From contig OZ253954.1 of the NCBI GenBank assembly GCA_965267405.1, positions 434,001-498,000 of the forward strand: a DNA stretch of 64,000 bases. The letters are read 5' to 3'. Below the pieces are notes generated by a model. That model was given only the letters and a program-made list of their open reading frames with translations, was not told the origin of the DNA and did no database searches. Within the stretch, counting starts at the first letter, position 1, and each line of letters starts with the position of its first letter. The translations under genes and the position numbers were made by a program. This DNA is from JAPPOI01 sp028818055 (lineage in GTDB: Bacteria > Pseudomonadota > Alphaproteobacteria > Rhodobacterales > Rhodobacteraceae). Below, one piece after another: positions 57,082 through 64,000 of this stretch.

Positions 57082-58293
57082 TCACCGGTCGATTTCCCCG
57101 AACACGATGTCCATTGTGCCGATGATCGCGGCGACATCGGCCAACTGATGGCCCTTCGCGACGTGATCGATGGCTTGAAGGTGCGGATACCCCGGAGCCC
57201 GAATTTTTGCACGATATGGTTTGTTTGATCCGTCTGACTTCAGATAAACGCCAAACTCGCCTTTTGGCGCTTCAACGGCGGCATAAACCTCACCCTCGGG
57301 CACGTGGAAGCCTTCGGTGTAGAGTTTGAAGTGATGGATCAAGGCTTCCATCGAAGTCTTCATCTCGCCGCGGGTTGGTGGTGTCATCTTCCCACGAGCC
57401 AAAACGTCCCCTTCTTCGTCCTGCAACTTGTCGCAAGCCTGAAGGATGATTTTCACCGATTCCGTCATTTCCGCCATCCGAACAAGATAACGGTCGTAGC
57501 AGTCACCGTTCTTCCCGATCGGGATTTGGAAATCGAATTCGTCATAGCATTCGTAGGGCTGCGCGCGGCGCAAATCCCACGCCATTCCGGAACCGCGAAC
57601 CATGACACCGGAGAAGCCCCAATCAAGCGCCTCTTCCTCGGACACAACCGCGATATTCACGTTCCGTTGCTTGAAGATGCGGTTTTCCGTCAGCAGACCG
57701 TGGATGTCGTCGAGGACATTCGGAAACTCCTTCGCCCATTCTTCGATATCATCCAGAAGCTCGCGAGGAATGTCTTGATGGACACCGCCTGGACGGAAAT
57801 AAGCCGCGTGAAGTCGTGCACCACAAGCGCGTTCATAGAACACCATGAGTTTCTCACGCTCTTCAAAACCCCAAAGCGGTGGGGTCAGCGCGCCAACGTC
57901 CAATGCTTGCGTCGTGACGTTCAGCAGGTGGTTCAGAATTCGACCGATTTCCGAATACAAGACACGGATCAACTGGGCCCGGCGCGGAACTTCGGTACCG
58001 GTCAGCTTTTCGATGGCAAGGCACCAAGCGTGTTCCTGGTTCATCGGAGCCACGTAATCCAACCGATCAAAGTACGGCAGATTCTGAAGGTAGGTCCGGC
58101 TTTCCATCAGCTTTTCGGTGCCGCGGTGCAAAAGACCAATGTGCGGGTCGCAGCGCTCGACAATTTCACCGTCAAGTTCAAGCACCAAGCGCAAAACACC
58201 GTGGGCCGCAGGGTGTTGCGGACCGAAGTTGATGTTGAAATTCCGGATCTTTTGTTCGCCGGTCAGAGCGTCTTCAAATTTTCCGTCCATCAT
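57082..58293 (-). CDS. nuoD: NADH-quinone oxidoreductase subunit D
   Basis: 403 residues. From the ATG at 58293 (AAGGAT 7 bases upstream); the ATG at 58290 is an equal alternative. The start INFGPQHPAAHGVLRLVLELDGE, HIGLLHRGTEKLME and the C-terminal end TMDIVFGEIDR are complete. It forms the quinone-binding pocket with NuoB. One base separates the sulfotransferase stop from this start. Confidence 0.96.
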   Translation of the reverse strand: MMDGKFEDALTGEQKIRNFNINFGPQHPAAHGVLRLVLELDGEIVERCDPHIGLLHRGTEKLMESRTYLQNLPYFDRLDYVAPMNQEHAWCLAIEKLTGTEVPRRAQLIRVLYSEIGRILNHLLNVTTQALDVGALTPPLWGFEEREKLMVFYERACGARLHAAYFRPGGVHQDIPRELLDDIEEWAKEFPNVLDDIHGLLTENRIFKQRNVNIAVVSEEEALDWGFSGVMVRGSGMAWDLRRAQPYECYDEFDFQIPIGKNGDCYDRYLVRMAEMTESVKIILQACDKLQDEEGDVLARGKMTPPTRGEMKTSMEALIHHFKLYTEGFHVPEGEVYAAVEAPKGEFGVYLKSDGSNKPYRAKIRAPGYPHLQAIDHVAKGHQLADVAAIIGTMDIVFGEIDR

Positions 58294-58294
58294 C

Positions 58295-59152
58295 TCATCC
58301 TTTCCACGTCCAGGCAGACGGCATTCTGCCAAGAACCTCGGCGGCTGCTTCGTATTGCGGCTGAAGCCACTTTTCCGCGGCATATCGTTGTTCGTCGCTC
58401 ATGGCCAGCGCTTGGCCAGCATGAACAGTTGTTGGATCAATTGGCATAGCCTTGACGCCAAGAAACGAGCACAGACCTTTGTATCCATCACCGGCCGTCA
58501 TGTTTTCGAAAACTTCGATAAGAAGCTTCTTTCCAGGGATCGCCCGCGTGATTTTCGTCAGCGTCGCGGCATAATCTGAACGCCGCACGATCTGGTCTTC
58601 TTCACCACTTAAGACGCGGTTGAAAATATTATTGCAGCGCCGCGCGGTGACGATTCCGTCCGGGTCTCTGCGCCCTGCCATCATGCGGATGTGGCTCCAA
58701 AGTCGTTCGACTGGATCGCGCATGAGAAAAAGGAATCTCACGTCTGGTGCCATCTGCGACATGTTGCGAAGGCGATCTTCGGACAGAAGCGCATAAGCCG
58801 GCGTCAGTTCACCGACGACTTTTGCATCACCCGCGCCCGCGTTCAGATACCGAAGGTATGCATCTTGATCTTCAGTCTTGCTTTCCAAGACGTCGAGCCA
58901 TTGCGCCCGATCGGTCATTCTGGCTGCCATGTCGTCGGAAATGCGCCGTCCTTCGGCCAGCCGCGCCAACATTTGTGCATGTACGTGGCGGTGTTTGTCC
59001 AACTCCCGGTTCAAATGGCCCGTGTCGATCGCGTTGAAGTAATGCAGTTCCTTCAAGCTTCGAAAATGGCATTCGGGGTGGCTGGCCAATTGCCGATGAA
59101 GCCAGCTGGTTCCGGCCTTGGCTGCGCCTATGCAAAGGAACACAACCGTCAA
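58295..59152 (-). CDS. Sulfotransferase family protein between nuoC and nuoD
   Basis: 285 residues from a TTG that overlaps the stop of the 59-aa gene (TTGA). The 5'-phosphosulfate loop is CIGAAKAGTSWLHRQLASHP (normally P-K-x-G-T-T-x-L), and the 3'-phosphate site is LMRDPVERLWSHIRMM; both PAPS-binding motifs are present, so a sulfotransferase is likely. VVGELTPAYALLSEDRL and KKLLIEVFENM follow. The acceptor is unknown. It is co-oriented and nearly contiguous with nuoD (1 base). Confidence 0.85.
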   Translation of the reverse strand: MTVVFLCIGAAKAGTSWLHRQLASHPECHFRSLKELHYFNAIDTGHLNRELDKHRHVHAQMLARLAEGRRISDDMAARMTDRAQWLDVLESKTEDQDAYLRYLNAGAGDAKVVGELTPAYALLSEDRLRNMSQMAPDVRFLFLMRDPVERLWSHIRMMAGRRDPDGIVTARRCNNIFNRVLSGEEDQIVRRSDYAATLTKITRAIPGKKLLIEVFENMTAGDGYKGLCSFLGVKAMPIDPTTVHAGQALAMSDEQRYAAEKWLQPQYEAAAEVLGRMPSAWTWKG

Positions 59153-59328
59153 GAGCCCAGCCCTTCGACGTCGTCCTTAAATGCCATGATCCACAAAAGT
59201 ATCAGGGCCATGGCCGGCACAACGACCATAATGGCGAAGTATTTCGAGATCCCGAATTTGGGAAGAAGGCGCCAGAACGGAATAGCGATCATGATCGTCA
59301 CAATCAGATACCAACCGACTCCGCCCAT
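59149..59328 (-). CDS. 59-aa two-helix membrane protein between nuoC and the sulfotransferase
   Basis: Short gene found on the minus strand from the ATG at 59328, three bases after the nuoC stop. It encodes 59 residues with two hydrophobic segments (VGWYLIVTIMIAIPFWRLLP and FAIMVVVPAMALILLWIMAF) and ends DDVEGLGS. AAAGGG lies 6 bases before the ATG. The stop overlaps the TTG start of the sulfotransferase (TTGA). Both junctions argue that it is real. No family recognised. Confidence 0.78.
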   Translation of the reverse strand: MGGVGWYLIVTIMIAIPFWRLLPKFGISKYFAIMVVVPAMALILLWIMAFKDDVEGLGS

Positions 59329-59331
59329 AAC

Positions 59332-59946
59332 TTACCCTTTCGCCTCGTCGGCCTTGTTGTCTCCGGGAAGAATGTATTCCGCACCCTCCCACGGGCTCAT
59401 GAAATCAAACTGTCGATATTCCTGAACAAGCGACACTGGCTCGTAGACGACGCGCTTTTGCTCTTCGTCATACCGAACTTCGGTGTAGCCCGTCGTCGGG
59501 AAGTCCTTGCGAAGCGGATAGCCCCGGAATCCATAGTCAGTCAGGATACGTCGCAGGTCGGGATGGCCTGAGAACAGGATGCCGAACATGTCGAAAATCT
59601 CGCGCTCGAACCAATTCGCACTTGGATGAACCGAAGTGATCGACGGCACTATCTCGTCCTCGCGCACAGCGACTTTCACGCGAATGCGCTGATTTCGATA
59701 CATGCTGAGGAAGTGATACACGACATCGAAACGCATATCGCGCGCCGGATAGTCAACTGCGGTGATGTCGACCAAGGTCGAAAACTTGCATTGCCCGTTG
59801 GTTTTCAGGAAATCGATGAATTCAACCAAGGCGGACTGCGTGACCGTCACGTTCAGTTCGTCAAAATCAACGCTCCACTCGACGACACCGTCAGCGCGTT
59901 TGGCTTCGATGTGTTGGCCAAGTTCGTTCAAAGCTTCGGACATCAA
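59332..59946 (-). CDS. nuoC: NADH-quinone oxidoreductase subunit C
   Basis: 204 residues, separate from NuoD (fused in E. coli). The signature WFEREIFDMFGILFSGHPDLRRILTDYGFRGYPLRKDFPTTGYTEVRYDEEQKRV is complete. Start at one of two adjacent ATGs. Six bases after nuoB. Confidence 0.96.
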   Translation of the reverse strand: MMSEALNELGQHIEAKRADGVVEWSVDFDELNVTVTQSALVEFIDFLKTNGQCKFSTLVDITAVDYPARDMRFDVVYHFLSMYRNQRIRVKVAVREDEIVPSITSVHPSANWFEREIFDMFGILFSGHPDLRRILTDYGFRGYPLRKDFPTTGYTEVRYDEEQKRVVYEPVSLVQEYRQFDFMSPWEGAEYILPGDNKADEAKG

Positions 59947-59952
59947 AGCCCC

Positions 59953-60486
59953 CTATCGTGCAATGGTGCCGGTACGGCGGATTTTGCGCTGTAGCTGAAG
60001 GATACCGTACAGCAGAGCTTCAGCTGTCGGTGGGCACCCCGGCACATAAACGTCAACGGGCACGATGCGATCGCAACCACGGACCACGGAATAGCTGTAG
60101 TGATAGTAACCGCCACCATTTGCACATGATCCCATCGAGATCACATATCGCGGTTCAGGCATTTGGTCGTACACCTTGCGCAAGGCTGGTGCCATTTTGT
60201 TCGTCAAAGTTCCCGCGACAATCATCAGATCGGACTGGCGTGGGGAAGCACGCGGAGCCGTTCCGAACCGCTCAAGGTCGTATCGCGGCATCGAGGTGTG
60301 CATCATTTCAACCGCACAGCATGCCAATCCGAAGGTCATCCAGTGCAACGAACCTGTCCGGGCCCAGTTGATGATGTCATCGGTTGATGTAACCAGAAAT
60401 CCCTTATCCTGAAGCTCTTTGTTCAGTGCCTGGGTGGCGACTTCACGATCTGGTCCAGCGGTGTTTGGGGTAGTTGCGACGCCCAT
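59953..60486 (-). CDS. nuoB: NADH-quinone oxidoreductase subunit B
   Basis: 177 residues. It holds cluster N2. The Cys set is LACCAVEMMHTS, MGSCANGGGYYHYSYSVVRG and VPGCPPTAEALLYGI. It is separated from nuoA by 150 bases that contain a small hairpin (CCCTGC/GCAGGG, 60559-60575) and no gene. Confidence 0.97.
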   Translation of the reverse strand: MGVATTPNTAGPDREVATQALNKELQDKGFLVTSTDDIINWARTGSLHWMTFGLACCAVEMMHTSMPRYDLERFGTAPRASPRQSDLMIVAGTLTNKMAPALRKVYDQMPEPRYVISMGSCANGGGYYHYSYSVVRGCDRIVPVDVYVPGCPPTAEALLYGILQLQRKIRRTGTIAR

Positions 60487-60636
60487 GGGCAGCGTTCCCT
60501 TGCAGCTTTGGTTCCCTGCCGGCTGTTAAGTGATGAACCCCGGCGCGAATTGTCTATCCCCTGCCCGAAGCAGGGTCAACGCGGCCTCAGTTACAAACGG
60601 CAAAAATAATGTGATTTTCAAGGCGATTGGTTGGGA

Positions 60637-61002
60637 TCACTCCCACTCCATCGCACCCTTTTTCCACTCGTACATGAAGCCAATGGTCAATACGGCCAAG
60701 AATACCATCATCGACCAGAAAGCGACGTCGCTTAAGTCGCCAAAGGCCACGGCCCATGGAAACAAGAATGCAATCTCAAGGTCAAAGATGATGAACAAGA
60801 TCGAGACCAGATAAAAGCGAACATCGAACTTCATGCGCGCATCATCGAACGCGTTGAATCCACATTCATACGCAGAAAGCTTTTCAGGGTCTGGATCACG
60901 TGGTGCAACAACTGCCGCCGCAAGGATCAGCACAAGGCCGAGACCTACGGAAATTCCAAGGAAAACCAAGATAGGAAGGTATTCACTCAGCAGATTTTCC
61001 AC
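60637..61002 (-). CDS. nuoA: NADH-quinone oxidoreductase subunit A
   Basis: 121 residues starting with GTG (AGGAG 8 bases upstream). Three membrane helices; SAYECGFNAFDDARMKFDVRFYLVSILFIIFDLEIAFLFPWAVAF is the conserved core. First gene of the nuo operon. Confidence 0.96.
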   Translation of the reverse strand: MENLLSEYLPILVFLGISVGLGLVLILAAAVVAPRDPDPEKLSAYECGFNAFDDARMKFDVRFYLVSILFIIFDLEIAFLFPWAVAFGDLSDVAFWSMMVFLAVLTIGFMYEWKKGAMEWE

Positions 61003-61035
61003 GCGAATGGCTCCTGATTACGTAAGCTCTCGCTT

Positions 61036-61064
61036 TTCCTAGTTGCCGTTCCGCATGGGGTCAA
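61036..61064 (-). promoter_or_regulatory. Possible sigma-70-type promoter of the nuo operon
   Basis: On the minus strand TTGACC (61064-61059) is followed after 17 bases by TAGGAA (61041-61036), 34 bases before the nuoA start. The -35 is good and the -10 weak. Confidence 0.35.
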
Positions 61065-61085
61065 TGCCAGACGCAGGCTTTGCGA

Positions 61086-61865
61086 TCACGTTTTCCAATT
61101 TGGAGGACGCTTTTCAAAAAATGCCGATGTGCCCTCATCGGCTTCGGCCGTTTGCCAGCGTTCAACCAAAGCCTCAACTGTTAGCAAGGTTTTGTCGGAC
61201 TCGCTTGCCGCCTCGATATCGAAAATGAGCTTCTTCGCCGCCGCGACCGCTCCGGGCGCACAATCTAAGTATCCAACCGCTTCCGCCTCTACTTCCGCTT
61301 CCAGATCGTCCGCCGCCACAACGCGCGAAACCAGCCCCAACTCAGCCGCTTCTTGAGCGTCAAAGATACGTGACGAAAAGAATACGCGGCGCGCTTTGGC
61401 GGCTCCCATGCGCGCGACGACGTAGGGCCCGATGGTTGCGGGGATGAGACCCAATCGTGTTTCTGTAAGTCCGAACCGGGTGCCTTCAGCGGCAAAAACG
61501 ATATCACAGACCGACATCAGACCGACACCGCCGCCAAAGGCATTGCCGTGAACACTGGCAATGACCGGCACTGGTAAAGCATTGAAAGATTTCAACATCT
61601 CCGCCAAATTCGTGGCTTCTTGACGGCGCTGATCATCGTCTGCCGCCATTTGGTCGCGCATCCATCCAAGGTCCCCACCTGCACAGAATGCGGGGCCTTC
61701 CGCTTTCATGATGAGAGCACGAATAGTGTCGGAAGACGCCGCTCTGGCGGCTACCTCGGCCAGCTCCTTGATCATCTCACCCGACATCGCATTTCGCTTT
61801 TCGGGGCGATTCAATGTGACGGTCGCGATGCCACGTGCATCTTCTTCAAAAAGCACCGTTTTCAT
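61086..61865 (-). CDS. Enoyl-CoA hydratase family protein, probable methylglutaconyl-CoA hydratase
   Basis: 259 residues. Crotonase motifs are intact: the oxyanion segment FCAGGDLGWM, and VHGNAFGGGVGLMSVCDIVFAAEGTRFGLTETRLGLIPATIGPYVV with the catalytic Glu residues. By context (HMG-CoA lyase and methylcrotonyl-CoA carboxylase directly upstream) it is the LiuC/AtuE-type hydratase of leucine breakdown. Overlaps the lyase gene by 4 bases. Confidence 0.85.
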   Translation of the reverse strand: MKTVLFEEDARGIATVTLNRPEKRNAMSGEMIKELAEVAARAASSDTIRALIMKAEGPAFCAGGDLGWMRDQMAADDDQRRQEATNLAEMLKSFNALPVPVIASVHGNAFGGGVGLMSVCDIVFAAEGTRFGLTETRLGLIPATIGPYVVARMGAAKARRVFFSSRIFDAQEAAELGLVSRVVAADDLEAEVEAEAVGYLDCAPGAVAAAKKLIFDIEAASESDKTLLTVEALVERWQTAEADEGTSAFFEKRPPNWKT

Positions 61866-62722
61866 TTGTGGTCTCCCCGCATGGACCGAGCCAAGATCGA
61901 CGCCGTTGCCAGCGCTTCGGTGTCTAGCCCGTGGTCGTAGCCTTCCGTTGCCAGATGGTCCGACAGTGCCTCAGTCGCCACGTTGCCCGCAGCGCCGGGG
62001 GCATACGGGCATCCGCCCAAGCCAGCGACAGATGCATCAAAGATACGAAGGCCGTGATCGAGCGCGACATCCACGTTTTCAATTGCGCGACCAGCTGTGT
62101 CATGAAAGTGCCCGGCCAATTTCGATGGCTCAGCCACGCCAAGCACCGATGAAAGCATCGCATAAGTGGTTTCCGGAGTGGCCTTGCCCAGAGTGTCGCC
62201 AAGCGACACTTCAAAACACCCAATTCTGAACAAATCGTCGGTCACCTTGGCAACCTGGTCGGGCGCCACGGTGCCGTCGTAAGGGCAATCGGTGACACAG
62301 GAGATATATCCGCGAACCGTTATACCCGCCTCGCCAGCACGCTCCATGACAGGTTTAAATCGTTCAATACTTTCGGCAATCGAGGCATTGATGTTGGCCC
62401 GGCTGAATCCTTCTGAGGCCGAGGCGAAAACCGCAACTTCGTCCACTTGAGAGGCGATAGCATCTTCAAGGCCGCGCAAATTCGGCGTCAATGCCGTGTA
62501 CGATACGCCTTCGACGCGGTCGATGCCGGCCATGACGTCGCGAGATCCTGCCATCTGCGGAACCCATTTCGGGGATACAAAAGACGCTGCCTCGATCCTT
62601 CGGAAGCCTACCTTGGACAAAGCGTTGATCAGCGAAACCTTTTCTTCGACAGGTATGGGACGGGACTCGTTTTGGAGACCATCGCGCGGCCCGACCTCGA
62701 CGATTTCAACAAAATCCGCCAC
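61862..62722 (-). CDS. Hydroxymethylglutaryl-CoA lyase
   Basis: 286 residues. It cuts HMG-CoA to acetoacetate and acetyl-CoA. The start VEIVEVGPRDGLQNE (metal-binding Asp), the DTLGKATPETTYAML region, AGHFHDTAGRAIENV and the GLGGCPYAPGAAGNVATE signature with the catalytic Cys are all present. It is followed 4 bases later by the biotin carboxylase subunit upstream in the reading order. Confidence 0.94.
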   Translation of the reverse strand: MADFVEIVEVGPRDGLQNESRPIPVEEKVSLINALSKVGFRRIEAASFVSPKWVPQMAGSRDVMAGIDRVEGVSYTALTPNLRGLEDAIASQVDEVAVFASASEGFSRANINASIAESIERFKPVMERAGEAGITVRGYISCVTDCPYDGTVAPDQVAKVTDDLFRIGCFEVSLGDTLGKATPETTYAMLSSVLGVAEPSKLAGHFHDTAGRAIENVDVALDHGLRIFDASVAGLGGCPYAPGAAGNVATEALSDHLATEGYDHGLDTEALATASILARSMRGDHK

Positions 62723-62725
62723 CGA

Positions 62726-64000
62726 TCATTCCTCTTCCAACCGGATCATAACGTCTCCGGCAGATATCTGGTCGCCTTCGGCCACGGAAACCTCCGCAAC
62801 CTGCCCAGCGCGACTGGCGGTCAGCCGATGCTCCATCTTCATGGCCTCAAGAATGGCAAGAACGGTTCCGGGTTCAACTGTGTCACCCACGGCCACAGAT
62901 ACCGCCGTCACTTTGCCCGGCATGGGCGCAACTGTAACGTCATCACTCTGAACGCCGCCATCACGATCCAACGGATCGGCAATGACCACCCGGCCTCCTC
63001 CACCGCCGAAGACCGCGACTCCGGTTTTTGTTCGCATCGAACGATGTCGCCGACCGGAAACAGCGTCGCTCCAAAACCCATCCGTATATCGAAGCTTCAC
63101 CTCTGCACCGCCAACACGCACTATCGCGCCAGCAACGGTTGGCTCCACAATCAACGAGTGTTCACCGGTGCGCACACGGCGTTGTAGCGGTGCCCAAAGC
63201 GCGAAACCCTGCATGCTTCCTGCGGTAATACCGAGAAAGGTCACTGCAGCGACCGCAAGTGCGACCTCGTCCAAATCCGGTTCAACCAAGAGAGCTTCGC
63301 CGGCCCGCGCGATCACACCAGTATCGACGTCACCACTTTGGAAGGCATCCAAAGCTACCAACCGACCAAGGAATGAGATGTTGGTCACCGTTCCCGCGAT
63401 TTCCGTGGCCTCAAGTGCGGATGCCATTTTGGACAGCGCATCACCACGATCCTGGCCGTGAACAGTCAACTTCGCGATCATCGGATCGTAGTGTGGGGTG
63501 ATTGCATCTCCGGCCCTGACGCCGGTGTCGATACGTGCATTGGGCGGAAACGTCAGATGTTCCAATTGACCCGTTGCCGGCAGAAAACCGATAGACGCGT
63601 CCTCGGCGTAAATTCTGGCCTCCATGGCATGCCCAGAAATCGAGAGCTCTTCTTGTTTCGCCGGAAGAGGTTCGCCCAGCGCGACACGCAATTGCCACTC
63701 GACAAGATCGACGCCGGTGATCTCTTCAGTCACAGGGTGCTCGACCTGAAGGCGCGTGTTCATCTCCATGAACCAAAATCGGTCCGGTCGAAGTCCTTCC
63801 GATGCGTCTACGATGAATTCGACGGTGCCTGCGCCTTTGTAGGCAACGGCCTTCGCAGCTTGCACGGCTGCAGCGCCCATCGCGGCGCGCATCTCGTCCG
63901 TCATGCCCGGAGCAGGTGCTTCCTCGATCACCTTCTGATGTCGACGCTGAAGTGAGCAATCACGCTCAAACAGGTGAACTGCGTCAGCACCATCACCGAA
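62726..64000 (-). CDS. mccA: Methylcrotonyl-CoA carboxylase biotin-containing subunit, C-terminal part (5' end outside window)
   Basis: The frame is open to the right edge and encodes the last 424 residues. Biotin-carboxylase motifs are EMNTRLQVEHPVTEEITGVDLVEWQL and AMEARIYAEDASIGFLPATGQLEHLTFP; the biotin lipoyl-like domain at the end has LEAMKMEHRL, whose Lys is biotinylated. Neighbouring lyase and hydratase genes support methylcrotonyl-CoA as the substrate over acetyl- or propionyl-CoA. The carboxyltransferase subunit would lie upstream of the window. Confidence 0.9.
   Translation of the reverse strand, partial: FGDGADAVHLFERDCSLQRRHQKVIEEAPAPGMTDEMRAAMGAAAVQAAKAVAYKGAGTVEFIVDASEGLRPDRFWFMEMNTRLQVEHPVTEEITGVDLVEWQLRVALGEPLPAKQEELSISGHAMEARIYAEDASIGFLPATGQLEHLTFPPNARIDTGVRAGDAITPHYDPMIAKLTVHGQDRGDALSKMASALEATEIAGTVTNISFLGRLVALDAFQSGDVDTGVIARAGEALLVEPDLDEVALAVAAVTFLGITAGSMQGFALWAPLQRRVRTGEHSLIVEPTVAGAIVRVGGAEVKLRYTDGFWSDAVSGRRHRSMRTKTGVAVFGGGGGRVVIADPLDRDGGVQSDDVTVAPMPGKVTAVSVAVGDTVEPGTVLAILEAMKMEHRLTASRAGQVAEVSVAEGDQISAGDVMIRLEEE

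Noticed and set aside
60559..60575. Hairpin between nuoA and nuoB as a terminator
   Set aside because: Only 6 bp and no T run; at most an mRNA processing feature.

Overview
The window reads as a chromosomal segment of a marine Alphaproteobacterium of the Rhodobacterales (Roseobacter group). The signs are the protein sequences themselves, a nuo (complex I) operon interrupted by small genes of the kind seen in that order, family members I associate with Rhodobacteraceae (DUF1194, DUF1127, DUF5333-like, DUF5337-like), a GC-rich spacer motif between pyrC and pyrE, and a leucine-degradation cluster. Genus cannot be named from the sequence. I see no phage, IS element, CRISPR array, tRNA or rRNA.

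Layout. 1-4.6 kb: end of ferredoxin-NADP reductase, an Ala/Asp-repeat membrane-anchored protein, infC with an AUA start, an unassigned 340-aa protein, a secreted protein, two tiny DUF1127 genes (52 and 56 aa) and a small membrane protein. 4.7-14 kb: pyrC-pyrE, dnaB, a beta-hydroxyacid dehydrogenase, a secreted vWA protein, alr with an MlaE/MlaF-type ABC pair, and an RraA-like protein. 14-23 kb: PqiA-like half protein, radA, cvpA, a 690-bp gap holding a structured RNA with an intrinsic terminator ahead of purF, purF, DUF2199, an SDR, then surE-pcm-nlpD. 23-31.6 kb: tatABC with a DUF815 ATPase (minus strand), a WYL regulator with its small partner gene and a perfect palindrome, an Fe3+-type ABC ATPase, a sodium:solute symporter, an atypical SDR behind an RBS-masking hairpin, a lipoprotein and a SnoaL-like protein. 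31.7-35.2 kb: prfC, a 427-bp DnaA-box cluster, and a DEAD-box helicase.

35.1-61 kb is one long minus-strand block: nuoA-B-C-D-E-F-G-H-I-J-K-L-M-N followed by birA, coaX, rnj and a HAD phosphatase. All fourteen complex I subunits appear intact. Between them lie about fourteen non-subunit genes: a 59-aa membrane protein and a sulfotransferase (nuoC/nuoD), a helix-hairpin-helix protein copying the C-terminal domain of NuoE, a DUF5337-like protein (nuoE/nuoF), a lipoprotein, DUF3291 and three small membrane or zinc-ribbon proteins plus DUF5333-like (nuoF/nuoG), a methyltransferase-like protein (nuoH/nuoI), a carboxymuconolactone-decarboxylase-family protein (nuoI/nuoJ), and two secreted proteins (nuoJ/nuoK). 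Many overlap their neighbours by 4 nt (ATGA, GTGA or TTGA), which argues for translation from the same message. 61-64 kb is the liu (leucine/isovalerate) pathway: methylglutaconyl-CoA hydratase, HMG-CoA lyase and the biotin subunit of methylcrotonyl-CoA carboxylase, whose biotin could be loaded by the BirA encoded at the far end of the nuo operon.

The items I would look at first are the structured RNA before purF (two domains, a terminator, and an alternative 8-bp pairing that competes with it), the DnaA-box clusters before the DEAD-box helicase and before dnaB, and the guest genes in the nuo operon.
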